In this document: piece by piece, positions 1 to 8,374 of the stretch
Numbering within the stretch: position 1 is the first letter of the stretch
How the letters are laid out: each line of letters begins with the position of its first letter
From: Pleurotus ostreatus/Saccharomyces cerevisiae fusant
Taxonomy: Eukaryota > Opisthokonta
NCBI GenBank assembly: GCA_024196135.1
Contig: JAMQCK010001262.1
Location: 1 to 10,302, forward strand
Direction of reading: 5' to 3'
DNA length: 10,302 nt
The notes under the pieces: generated by a model
What the model was told of the DNA's origin: nothing
Databases searched by the model: none
The model's input: the letters and a program-made list of their open reading frames with translations, nothing else
Program-made: the position numbers and the translations under genes

Positions 1-441
1 CTCACACACCTGAGGACAAAGTTCTGCCGCTTGAGAACGCTGGTCCGGCTCCAGGTCTTGAAGGCCTCTGACGCAGCATCGACAGCCTGCTCGAACTCGG
101 TTTGGGTAGTTTGCGGGACGCGCGAAAGCAGCGTCTGGGTAGACTGGGGAGAGGCGTGGCAAGTCAGTTGCCGATACAACATGCCGCGGCAAACCACGTA
201 CCGGATCCACCACGTCTATCCACTCTGAGGCCTGGCTCTCTGCGAACTCGCCCCCGATGAAGTTCTTCGTCTTCCCACCCGTCATGCTGGTGCCCTTCCA
301 CTCCGCGGAGAGCTTCTCGGCATGAGGCAGAGCGGTAGCGCTCAATGCGCTGCGAGATGCCGAGGTCGCAAAGAGACGTGCGGACAGCGAGGTCCGCCGC
401 AAGAGAGCGCGGGACGCAGAGGTACGAGCTACGGCAGACAT
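1..441 (-). CDS. Methylmalonate-semialdehyde dehydrogenase, mitochondrial (N-terminal part, runs off left edge)
   Basis: This CoA-acylating aldehyde dehydrogenase (ALDH6 family) oxidises methylmalonate and malonate semialdehydes to propionyl- or acetyl-CoA with NAD+ in mitochondrial valine and pyrimidine breakdown. Exons read on the minus strand are 441-202 and 143-10, with a GTACGT...CAG intron at 201-144 and a second intron opening at 9 (GTGTGT) that continues outside the window. The start at 441 gives 80 codons before the first intron. Residues 1 to about 40 are rich in Arg, Ser, Ala and Leu with almost no acids, as in a mitochondrial presequence. After that come the family hallmarks: KNFIGGEF, a WIDVVDP strand, then RVPQTT and TSVLKRQ, which align well with what I recall of ALDH6A1. 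About 124 residues are visible out of the roughly 500 usual for the family, so the NAD site and catalytic Cys lie beyond the edge. Another ALDH class is possible but unlikely. Confidence 0.9.
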   Translation of the reverse strand, partial: MSAVARTSASRALLRRTSLSARLFATSASRSALSATALPHAEKLSAEWKGTSMTGGKTKNFIGGEFAESQASEWIDVVDPVRGLPRHVVSATDLPRLSPVYPDAAFARPANYPNRVRAGCRCCVRGLQDLEPDQRSQAAELCPQVCE

Positions 442-689
442 GGTCGAAGTCAAGAGACGCTTGCGCGCTTCCCCGCATTTCGGTCACTGGACGGATCGGT
501 CCGAACAGCCGGATTTACTTCCCGATGCCGACAAGATGCCGGGCTTTATGGACTTCAACGGGTCTAGAAATAGGCAAGCGGCGGCAAGCTTCTTCATTCT
601 TTTTTCCATCCTACAGAGCATGGTGAACTTTCTGTCTATACAAATGCAACGGTGTTACTCTACAGGTGATTGAGGTCTAGTGAAAACGA
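442..689. promoter_or_regulatory. Intergenic: 3' flank of the phosphatase gene and promoter of the dehydrogenase
   Basis: These 248 bp separate two genes on the same (minus) strand, so they should hold the terminator of the phosphatase gene and the promoter of the dehydrogenase. I see no clear TATA box or polyadenylation signal. A small palindrome, TCGGTCCGA, lies around 496-504. Short ORFs here do not look like protein genes. Confidence 0.5.
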
Positions 690-1429
690 TTACTTCTTCT
701 GAGGGCCGAACGTCTTGTCGAGGAAAGCATGCGACAGCGCAGTGCACTGGTTGTACACTTGCTCAAAGCCTTTCTGCTCAGCGATGAAAGCATGAAAATT
801 AAGATAGGGGTGAAGCGGCGCAGAAAGTGATCAGTACTAGTTGAGAACATGGAACAGGTAGGATACTCACGACGCCACCGTAGTACGGGTCCGCAATCGG
901 CCTTCCATCGAGGTATGATCCCCACAGCTCGACACTAGCTTTTGCATCGCGCGGTCTCATACGCTGGAGGGCAGCCAGATTCGAGTTGTCGGCGGCAAGG
1001 ATGTGCGTGAAGGTGCGAAAGTCGTCCTCAGACACCTGTCGGGCAACGCGATCGAGGGATATACCATGCTATTGGGAGTCTCGTCAGTATAAACCACTGG
1101 AAAGAATGGATATTGGACACGTACTTTCTTCAGGGTCGCGAGCGTCCTACGCCACAATGTCAGCCACAAAACACCAGCAAGGGCATGCAACGTACCTGTC
1201 GTCCGGCTCGTCTCCGACATGATAACCACCAGTGCCGCAGCTGTCCACGTAGACCTCATTGCCGCGCTGCTTTGCGACGTGCCTCAAGACGGCCTCCCCC
1301 ATCGGAGACCTGCAGATGTTGCCTATAAGCGCCCGATCGGTCAGTTGATCGTACGATGACGCGGGGAACGGCCCCCTTGCCTAAACATACGACGAGAACG
1401 CGGACTTCGGGCTGAGATGAGGATGACAT
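690..1429 (-). CDS. Low-molecular-weight protein tyrosine phosphatase
   Basis: Cytosolic phosphatase that removes phosphate from phosphotyrosine; Ltp1/Stp1 are the yeast relatives. Five exons on the minus strand: 1429-1381, 1322-1196, 1146-1125, 1068-871 and 773-690; they total 480 nt and encode 159 aa, the usual family length. The P-loop C15-LGNIC-R21-S (CX5R) sits near the N terminus. C20 is the second cysteine that can form a protective disulphide with the nucleophile in known members. D126 in ADPYYGG is the expected general acid, and the paired tyrosines Y128/Y129 are conserved. The C terminus is FGPQKK. Introns 2-4 are GT-AG (49, 56 and 97 nt). Intron 1 (1380-1323) must use a GC donor to keep the P-loop intact. 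The gene is head-to-head with the SH3BGR-like gene. Family assignment is secure; physiological substrates cannot be read from the sequence. Confidence 0.95.
1323..1380 (-). other. GC-AG intron within the phosphatase catalytic loop
   Basis: The exon ends TTAG and the intron starts GCAAGG, close to the known GC-donor consensus (AG|GCAAGT). It ends CTTATAG and has a CTGAC branch-like site. Joining at these points gives C-L-G-N-I-C-R-S, the required active-site loop. Using the nearby canonical GTATGT at 1390 instead would shift the frame and stop after about 25 codons; retaining the intron destroys the CX5R motif. Confidence 0.85.
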
Positions 1430-1583
1430 GGGTCTATATACCGCACAGCGGTGTGAAGGGAGGAACGAGATGGGATGCACGCGGTCGAGGACAAGATGGT
1501 TGAAAGCGGGTTTCCTTTTGCGTTCGCGTCAACTACGCGAACAGTGATGGCGCACGCTTCTCTGTCTCGTACTTTGCGCTAGT
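1430..1583. promoter_or_regulatory. 154-bp bidirectional promoter between phosphatase and SH3BGR-like genes
   Basis: The two start codons (1429 minus, 1584 plus) are only 154 bp apart and face away from each other, so the genes must share promoter DNA. A TATATA run at 1435-1440 is too close to the minus-strand ATG to act as a normal TATA box unless the leader is almost absent. Near the centre lies a perfect 8-bp inverted repeat, GTTCGCGT / ACGCGAAC (1522-1529 and 1535-1542). Confidence 0.7.
1522..1542. promoter_or_regulatory. Palindromic ACGCGAA site in the bidirectional promoter
   Basis: Two 8-bp arms, GTTCGCGT and ACGCGAAC, are separated by 5 nt (CAACT). Each arm carries an ACGCGA core on one strand, resembling the MCB/SCB-type elements bound by APSES-family cell-cycle factors in fungi. 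This is a sequence observation; binding is inferred. Confidence 0.4.
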
Positions 1584-3869
1584 ATGCCTTCGCCGCCAAT
1601 ACAGGTCTTTCTTACCACCATAGCGAGTCAGCCCGCGCTCAGGCAGCGCCAAGGTGCGCGCCCACTGCCCTTGCGCGCTTATTGACCTGAACATGTTCCC
1701 CATCGCGTCCGCCTCCATCCACCTCGAATCCGAACAGAGTACATCCTCCGCATCTTGCAGGTCAAGAAGATACCGTTCACTTCATATGATCTCGCCTCCG
1801 ACGAGAACGCTAAGCGTCTGTGGAAGCGCAAGGCGCCACCAGGTGAGATGTTCAACTCTACATCCCTCGAGCCTTGGGTTCCGCTAGAGGTCCACGTATC
1901 TGTTCATCACCCGGAGACGCTGAGACATTTCTACAGACAAGCAACAACTTCCCGGAATACTAGTCGGCGAGATTTGCCCTGGGGTGCGTTGCCTACTTTT
2001 CGTCCCAATCCTATCTAACCAGCACATCCCATCCAGAGCTTTGCCGAATTGTGAGGCCATTCCCCATTCTCTATATCATTCCCCCTTACACATTCCCAGC
2101 GAAGAAGCCGTCGAATTCGATGAGCTTGACACATTCCTCCGCCTCAATGACACCTGGCACGAAGACGAGGAGAGGCCAACCCTCCCCCAACAACCGATCG
2201 GTGTACCAGGCGCCATGACGCCGTTGGAGATGACGCCAGAGCGTCTGAAGCCCATCATCCAGCAGCGCGCTCCCTCGCCACTGGGTCCAGACGCACCGAA
2301 ACCTGTACCGGTCAACAAGCGCAAGACGGTGCTGCTGGATGCTGGAGAGGTGTTCTCGGGCTTTGGTCTGCAGGGAGAGAAGGTGTGACTTCTCGCCAAG
2401 AACACAAGTCTATGTTGACCGCGTATCAGGTCTCCGAGAACGAACTTGCAGACCTTGTGGCCGAGCTGGGCTTGGACGGTGACGAAGCTGGAGACCTCAT
2501 CAAGGGTCTGTCCGGCGAGGACGACGTATCGAGTAAAGGGAAGATCCCCGCGCTCAAGTTGGAGAAGCCGACGACCGCTGAGCTCGAGGAGGAGAAGAAG
2601 CCATCGGCCAGCGCAGCGAAGGAGCTTCCTGCCGCGACGTTCGACAAGCCTGCTGCAACGGTCAAGAAGGCCGCTGCGACCGTCGACAAACCCGCGTCGA
2701 CCTCAAAACCAGTGGTGAAGCCTGTGGCGACCTCGAAATCAGCAGAGAAGCCTGCTTCGACTGCTAAGGCGACAGATACGAAGGAGGAGAAGGCGAAGGA
2801 GGAATCCGCTCCGGCACCGTCAGAGAAACCGGCGGCGTCGAAAGAGGAATCGACTCTGCCTAAACCTGCAGAGAAGGCCGAGGTGGTCGGGGAGGAGAAG
2901 ACGAAGGCTGTCTCGGGGGAGAAGGAGAAGGCGGATACGGAGGAGAAGCCTCCGCAAGCTGAGGCAGCAAAGCCGGGAGCTGCTGAGGTGGACAAGCCGA
3001 AGGCGGCCGAGGCTGAAAAACCCAAGACTGCCGACGCTGAGAAGCCCGTCCAACCGTCCAAACCTTCGACCGAGTCTGCAGAGAAGGCAGCGTTGCCCGC
3101 AGAGGGCGATGCGCCTGCTGTCCATTCGAAAGAGGAGACCCCTTCGACCAAGGAAGCTGCATCGCCGAGCGACTCGACACCCGCAGAGGTGGCTCCTGCG
3201 AAAGCGGAAGCACCGGCGGAGGATGCAGTGTCGAAGGTGGATGCGGCACCTGCAGAGAAGCCAGCAACTGCTGAGGCGGCTCCGACGAAGGAGGAGGCAT
3301 CGTCGGAGGCAACTTCGCCATCTCAGAAATCTCCCGGCTCTGGCAACGACGAGAAATTGGAGAAGCCTCCCGCAGCGGAAGAGGCGAGTGCGAAGGCGGA
3401 GGCAACACCAGAGGCTTCAACATCGAAGCCCTCCACCGATACGAAGAAGTCGACACCCACCTCTCCATCTACGAAGTCCACGGACGCCTCGTCGAGAAAG
3501 TCGGGGATCCCCAGGCTAGCCACACCGAAGAAGAAAGCCGTCCCTCTCCCATCCTCCGACGCAACCGACTCATTGGACCTGCCACCCCTCCCCACCAAAG
3601 CCTCCTCCGAGAACCTCAGCGTCGAAAAGAGCGCTCCTCGACCACCAAGGACGCCCTCGCCATCCTCCCGCGCAGCCGTGTCAAACCACACCACACCCCC
3701 GCCGAAGGAGAACCCCCGCTCACCGAAGTCGCCCATGAGGAGTATTCCGGGCTTGTCGGTGAAGAAGCCTTCCGCGCTCACAATAAAGAAGAAGAAATCT
3801 GCGGAGCCGCCGAAGCCCGCGGTCGAGCAGAGGCCGAGGGCGGGGTTGGATTTGGGGCATCGGGAGTGA
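1584..3869 (+). CDS. SH3BGR/thioredoxin-like domain protein with long Lys/Ala/Glu/Pro-rich tail
   Basis: Six exons: 1584-1653, 1738-1842, 1937-1983, 2037-2050 (14 nt), 2100-2382 and 2430-3869; 1959 nt, 652 aa. Residues 1 to about 95 fit the SH3BGR family, a glutaredoxin-like fold without a CxxC redox site: strand IQVFLTTIA, then KKIPFTSYDLASDENAKRLW, LPGILVGE and DELDTFLRL. SH3BGR proteins are generally regarded as small binding or adaptor proteins, not enzymes. Residues ~174-200 (SENELADLVAELGLDGDEAG) form a short acidic helix-like block. From about 210 to 520 the chain is disordered low-complexity sequence with recurring EKPA/DKPA/AEKPK units. The last ~130 residues are basic and rich in SP/TP sites, with an SxIP-like S531-G-I-P534 followed by T538-P-K-K. 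Human SH3BGRL proteins are only about 110 aa, so the tail is the notable feature. The domain call is good; function is unknown. Confidence 0.85.
2037..2050 (+). other. 14-nt microexon of the SH3BGR-like gene
   Basis: This exon encodes S-F-A-E plus two bases of the next codon. It is bounded by ATCCAG upstream and GTGAGG downstream. Skipping it shifts the frame, while including it joins EICPG to FEEAVEFDEL, as expected for the family fold. Confidence 0.8.
2640..3450 (+). repeat. Low-complexity coding repeat (EKPA/AEKPK-type units)
   Basis: Degenerate units such as DKPAATVKK, AEKPKTADAEKP and EAPAEDA recur through exon 6. The underlying DNA is rich in gaagaa/gagaag and gctgag/gcagag runs, which explains why long spurious ORFs open on both strands. 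The units are too diverged to be a recent tandem expansion. Confidence 0.75.
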
Positions 3870-4038
3870 TTTTACGATAATTTCGTTCACGGTGGTATTG
3901 GTCCAGCTAGAGCAGCAGCAGGCGGGGTACAGGTGGATGATACCAGTACGAGGATATGTAGATAATGGAATCGGATGGACCTGGACTTTCGCAGCGAGGG
4001 AAGAAGAATTTGTGTAAAAGGTGCCACAAAAGAACCGT
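3870..4038. other. Convergent intergenic region between SH3BGR-like and SDR genes
   Basis: These 169 bp separate two genes that end toward each other, so both transcripts must terminate here or overlap. I find no canonical AATAAA on either strand. Confidence 0.6.
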
Positions 4039-5176
4039 CTACAGCTTCGACTGCGAAGGCATATTGACGAGGTTGCCGCCATCCAAAGTAAGCGTCGCGC
4101 CGTTCACGTACGCACTCGCGGGGCTCGCGAGGTAGATAGCCGTACCAGCGACATCCTCGGGCGTTCCAGAGCGGCGAAGGGGGATGTTATCCAGCCAGCC
4201 CTTCCCTTCCTCCGTCTGAGCGGTGTAAGCCGTCACTAGCAAATCGTCAGCGTGCCACAAAATCCCAAATAGTCCATCGACGCACTCTTAGTGATGAAGA
4301 GGCCACAGGCGATGGTGTTGGACGTTATGCCCTCGCGCCCGAGGCGGCCAGCGAGGTGGCGGCTCAATTGGTGCAGGCCAGCCTTGGCAGCGGCGTAGGC
4401 GTATGTTTCGTGGTCGGGGACGCCTGAAAGGGGTAAGTCCGCGCGTGCATGTCAGCGAGCACTGTACACACCGAGTCCCTCGATGGAGCCAATCTTGAGA
4501 GTGGGACATGAGTAAGGAATGTAGATGCACACAGAAGGGTGTACTCACGTTGATAATACGTGCCGGGTCCTTATGGGTGCGTCCGTCCTTGGACTTCGCC
4601 GCAGAGGCACGAAGCAAGGGAAGGAGGGCCTGGGTGAGCGTGAAGACGCGCTGAAGGTTCAGCGTAATGACTTTGGTGAAGCCGTCATCCTGAGCATGTG
4701 TTCAAAAACGTAAAGCGGTACGCATGAAAGTACTCACAGAATGCGTGTCGACGCTCTCCCCCCACGCCGCGCCGGCGTTGTTAATGAGGACATTAAGTAC
4801 CTGCTCCCGAGACTTAAGCTCAGATACAAGTCTCTGGATCTCCTGTACGCTCTGAAGGTTCGCGGGAAGGGAGATGCAGGTGCCAGGGCCGAGAGCAGTG
4901 AGCTCGGACGCGGTCTTGTCGCAATCCTGGGCCGATCGCGAGGAAACGTAGACCTATGAACAAAGGGTAAGCAAGCACACTGCAAGGATATTTAGAGACG
5001 CGCCTTAGCTCCGTTCCTCACGAACCCTGTCGCTATCTGAACTCAAAAGCTTGAGCTTGGGCAGTGAATAGGTGAGGGAGCCTCCACACCATCTTGCCAA
5101 TGCCCCTGCTACCACCGGTAACCAACACGACCTTCCCCTTCACGGAGAAGAGATTCGTCAACTCGAAGGAGCTCAT
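4039..5176 (-). CDS. Short-chain dehydrogenase/reductase with C-terminal peroxisomal signal (SKL)
   Basis: NAD(P)-dependent oxidoreductase of the classical SDR family. Seven exons on the minus strand: 5176-5090, 5036-5004, 4953-4738, 4689-4549, 4493-4472, 4423-4286 and 4235-4039; 834 nt, 277 aa. All core motifs are present: cofactor loop T20-GGSRGIG, N98-NAG, catalytic N123, S162, and Y176-AAA-K180; a later GTPEDVAGTAIYLASP block and LDGG end the fold. The sequence resembles proteins often labelled RhlG-like 3-oxoacyl reductases, but that label does not establish the substrate. The protein ends QSKL, a canonical type 1 peroxisomal targeting signal, so action in peroxisomes is likely. Arg24 after the glycine loop suggests NADPH, as an inference. 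Intron 1 has a weak donor (GTGTGG) and intron 2 needs a GC donor. The last intron (4285-4236) restores the frame to give FITKMTAY. Confidence 0.9.
4954..5003 (-). other. GC-AG intron in the SDR gene
   Basis: The exon ends GCTAAG and the intron begins GCGCGT, ending TTCATAG 50 nt later, with CTAAA as a possible branch site. Only this junction joins FVRNGAK to VYVSSR in frame; the first downstream GT (GTCTCT at 4999) leaves the frame broken with this acceptor. The donor matches the GC consensus less well than the one in the phosphatase gene, so a base error is a possible alternative. Confidence 0.65.
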
Positions 5177-5796
5177 GGTGGGCTAGTGGAAAGATGGAAG
5201 TCGCTGTCAAGGGACGAACTTTGCCGACGACCGAGCATGGTTAGATGCGTCCGCCTTGTCCGGTCATGAAAGCAGCGGTCCGACCGCCGGCGCCAATTCG
5301 ATTTCACGTGAGAGGACGCGTTGTGGGTCCGCGCGGATCCCGCCAAAAACGTCGGGGAAATAGAGCACGCCCTCCGCAGGGTTGTGCCAGAGTGCCCCGC
5401 CTGCCCCGCAATCCGCTTTTGAGGCCAACAAGAGATGGGCAGGACAAGGCGCCATGGAAGGACAAGGCAAGCTCGAAATGAATGGGGGACGGCTTCTGAA
5501 GGACATCGGCGATCAAGTGAAGCTGGCTAGGCCTGCAGCCTCGTGAACGGAGAACAGTGACCGGCGACTAGCGCTGCAGGACGCTTAGCGCGGATGTCCA
5601 CTTGTTATCAGGTCCTCGAAGCTCTCCCCCATCGACGATGAGCGCGTCGACGCTGTCTGGCCCCATCGTCGTCGTCGCCACCAAGGAGCCACCGTCGCAC
5701 GCCGCCGGCCGGGTGATCCGGGGACGCTGAAGGGCTTGGGAGCTGCGCATCTGATGCCGTCACGCCTTTCCTTTTCTGCTCTTGGCTACGACCACC
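5177..5796. promoter_or_regulatory. 620-bp divergent promoter region between SDR and glucan-synthesis genes
   Basis: No protein-coding gene is convincing here; the small ORFs on both strands have no recognisable motif. Visible elements are a CCAAT box at 5293-5297, an E-box-like CACGTG at 5305-5310, and a palindrome CGGTC-C-GACCG at 5276-5286 that fits a CGG-N5-CCG zinc-cluster pattern. Just before the plus-strand ATG (5797) is a pyrimidine-rich stretch at 5765-5783, a common fungal core-promoter or leader feature. The ATG context is ACCACCATGT. Confidence 0.55.
5276..5286. promoter_or_regulatory. CGG-N5-CCG palindrome
   Basis: CGGTC and GACCG form perfect 5-bp arms around a single C. Zn2Cys6 regulators in fungi often bind paired CGG/CCG triplets with fixed spacing. 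An 11-bp site in GC-rich DNA can arise by chance. Confidence 0.3.
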
Positions 5797-8283
5797 ATGT
5801 CCGCTCCTTCTCCCTTTGGGCCCAACGCACAGCGGCGCCAGCCATTTGACTCGCCCGCGTCCAGCACCAGCCTCCTCCCCAGCGGAAACTCTTTCCCTCA
5901 TTCCACCAGCGCTCCCAGATCAGGCCCGAATGCGGTACGTATCAATTCGCGTCGCACGCCCACCTACTCACGCATAACGTCGCGCAGACTGGCTCGCCAT
6001 ATTCGGTCGCGAGCGGCTTTGAAAGCAAGTCTACGCTTGCTGGTTCCATGTCAGATAAGGTGCGTCGCCTACCTGCAATCATTCACCTCACGTCCTGAGA
6101 AGCCCCGCCCAGTTCTCCCTCCCCCCGGACCCCATGATGTGGGGGGCCTCCAACTTGTCGCGCGATGTACAAGAACCCGACGACTACCTTCACAACCCCG
6201 ACCCCAAGCGCGACAGAAGGCGAGACCGCGGCGGCACGATCTTCACTGCCCGTGGTTTCTACAACCTTGGCTTTTTGCTACTTCTCGTACTTGCCATGGT
6301 TGGCCTCTTGTACGTGAACACTTGCTTGCACTCGACTCGTTTATTGACGTTCAGTTCAGCGCCGGCTACCCTTTGGCGAGTTTCCTCACCAAGCAAACTC
6401 AGTCAAACAACGGTGGTAAGGTGTTCTACACTCAGCCCATCAGACTTCATTCGAACATACAACACAGGTTTCAACCTCGGCGGCATCAACGGCTCCGGTC
6501 AGGTCCCAGAAATGAACGGAAACTGGGGTGCCATTGACTTGGACACACCGGAGGATGTCAAGACGAAGAAGGGTCCGACCAATGGCGACGACATGGTCCT
6601 CGTGTTCTCGGACGAGTTCAACGTCGACGGCCGTACCTTCTACCCTGGTGATGACCCCTACTGGGAGGCCGTTGACCTGCACTACTGGGGTGTAAGTACC
6701 GCGTAGCATTTTCCCTGATTTTTACTGACGGTGGAAAACGCGCAGACGAACAACATGGAATGGTACGACCCTAGCGCTATCAACACCACCGGCGGTGCTC
6801 TCCGTGTGACGCTCGATGCTAAGCCGAACCACGACCTCGACTACACGGGTGGTATGATGTCGACCTGGAACAAGTTCTGCTTCACCGGTGGTTTGGTCGA
6901 GGTCGCTGTCGAACTCCCGGGTGCGAACAACATCGTCGGTCTGTGGCCCGCCGTGTGGACGATGGGCAACCTCGGTCGCGCGGGTTACGGTGCGAGCTTG
7001 GATGGAACATGGCCGTACACGTACGGTGCGTTGACCCGTCTAGCTCGGGAGTGACGGGGATCCTGACTTGTATATGTAGACTCTTGCGATGTCGGTACTG
7101 TTGCCAACCAGACCAAGAACGGCCTTCCGAGGGCTGCTACTATCGATGGAGACAAGTCGTACGACGACGTTCTGTGTACGTCTCGCCTTCCCATACCTTC
7201 TTACCTTTCCTGACCTGCCCTTCAGCGTACCAGGGTGGACAGCGTCTTTCCCGTTGCACTTGCCCTGGCGAGATTCACCCCGGCCCCATGCACTCGGACG
7301 GTACCTACGTCGGCCGTGCTGCCCCTGAGATCGATATCTTCGAAGCCCAGGTGTCCCCGACTGAGGGTGGTCACGTCTCGCAGTCCTGCCAGTGGGCGCC
7401 GTACAACTACGCCTACCAGTGGTTCAACACGTCCGACAACCTCATCATCTACGATGATGAGATGACCCAGCTGAACTCGTATATGGGTGGTGTCTACCAG
7501 CAGGCCACGTCCGCCGTGTCGTTGACCAGTGAGTGGATCGCTTCAAACCATCGCGCTCTGTCTGACCGTTCCTCAGACCAGGAGTGCTACCAGCTCGAGA
7601 CCGGCTGCTTCGCGGTCTACGGTTTCGAGTATGTTCCTGGATTCGATGATGCTGTGAGTTACATTGCCGTTTCTGTCCTATGTATATACTAACCATGGAC
7701 TTCAGTACATCACCTGGCTCAACGAGTACGCCTCCACCTCGTACCTGTGTTTCAATGTACTTAATTGCTCCTCAGTAACCAGAAGGCGTGGACAATGAAG
7801 GCCGCTGGTATGGCCGCCGATACCCGTGTCGAGATCGGCCCTCGTCCCATTCCCGAGGAGCCGCTCTACCTCATTATCAACTTGGGTATGAGTAGGAATT
7901 TCGGTGACGTTGACCTGGACCATTTGACGTTCCCGGTACGTGCTTTCTGGCCATAGAATACGATGTCCGCTAACGCAGTGCTTAGGCCGTTATGTCCATC
8001 GACTGGATTCGTGTGTACCAGAAGGCTGACTCGGTCAAGTGAGGATAAATCATTCTACTCACCTTCGCTCATTCTAACCGTACCTTTCAGCATTGGCTGC
8101 GACCCGCCCGAGTTCCCGACCGCCGCGTACATTGCGCAGTTCCCGGAGGCGTACAGCGTAAGTTTTGTTATGGCCTTCTTCAAAGCTGAATATTGACGGC
8201 CTTGATAGAACCCCAACCTGACGACATGGGTTGACGACTACAAGCAGACCGTCCCCAAGAACAGCTTCTTGGACGAGTGCTAA
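5797..8283 (+). CDS. KRE6/SKN1-type beta-glucan synthesis-associated protein (GH16-like)
   Basis: Type II membrane protein needed for cell-wall beta-1,6-glucan assembly in yeast (Kre6/Skn1); it acts in the secretory pathway and cell surface, probably as a transglycosylase. Fourteen exons: 5797-5934, 5988-6059, 6113-6309, 6360-6415, 6468-6691, 6746-7025, 7080-7175, 7226-7528, 7577-7653, 7706-7725, 7776-7935, 7986-8038, 8091-8157 and 8209-8283; 1818 nt, 605 aa. Residues 1-117 are a Ser/Pro-rich then basic cytosolic tail, about 119-141 a membrane anchor (GFYNLGFLLLLVLAMVGLF), and from about 155 the luminal domain. VFSDEFN, GLWPAVWTMG and the GH16 catalytic signature E389-I-D391-I-F-E394 are intact. 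Yeast homologues are about 720-770 aa; the difference is mainly a shorter N-terminal tail. All 13 introns are GT-AG, 48-54 nt. The protein ends NSFLDEC. Confidence 0.95.
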
Positions 8284-8374
8284 TGGACGCGCTGCTAATG
8301 AGTCGTTATGTCATTAATGTACGACCACCGGGAGCCTCGCACGGACGAGTGTTCCTGGGTTGTTAAGTGTCGGA

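Noticed and set aside
164..487. 107-codon minus-strand ORF over the dehydrogenase start
   Set aside because: It overlaps exon 1 in another frame; the dehydrogenase frame has a presequence and family motifs and splices correctly.
3109..3519. Arg-rich plus-strand ORF inside the same exon
   Set aside because: A +1 shadow of the Lys/Ala/Glu/Pro repeat; its RRRR-rich composition follows directly from the codons of the true frame.
2426..3781. Long minus-strand ORFs (up to 241 codons) opposite the SH3BGR-like tail
   Set aside because: They are mirror images of the low-complexity GAG/GCT/CCG-rich coding repeat; they read as Ser/Ala/Gly/Phe-rich strings with no family motif, while the plus frame has a coherent spliced gene.
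4039..5176. Naming the SDR as a rhamnolipid-pathway RhlG enzyme
   Set aside because: The resemblance is to the general SDR subfamily; there are no rhamnolipid genes nearby and the SKL ending points to the peroxisome.
690..5176. Idea that the phosphatase, SH3BGR-like protein and SDR form a functional cluster
   Set aside because: Families are unrelated housekeeping types, the only shared element is one short promoter, and no cluster-type regulator, transporter or synthase is present.
5177..5796. Several 60-97-codon ORFs in the divergent intergenic region
   Set aside because: They overlap on both strands, lack motifs or plausible splice extensions, and are expected by chance in GC-rich DNA.
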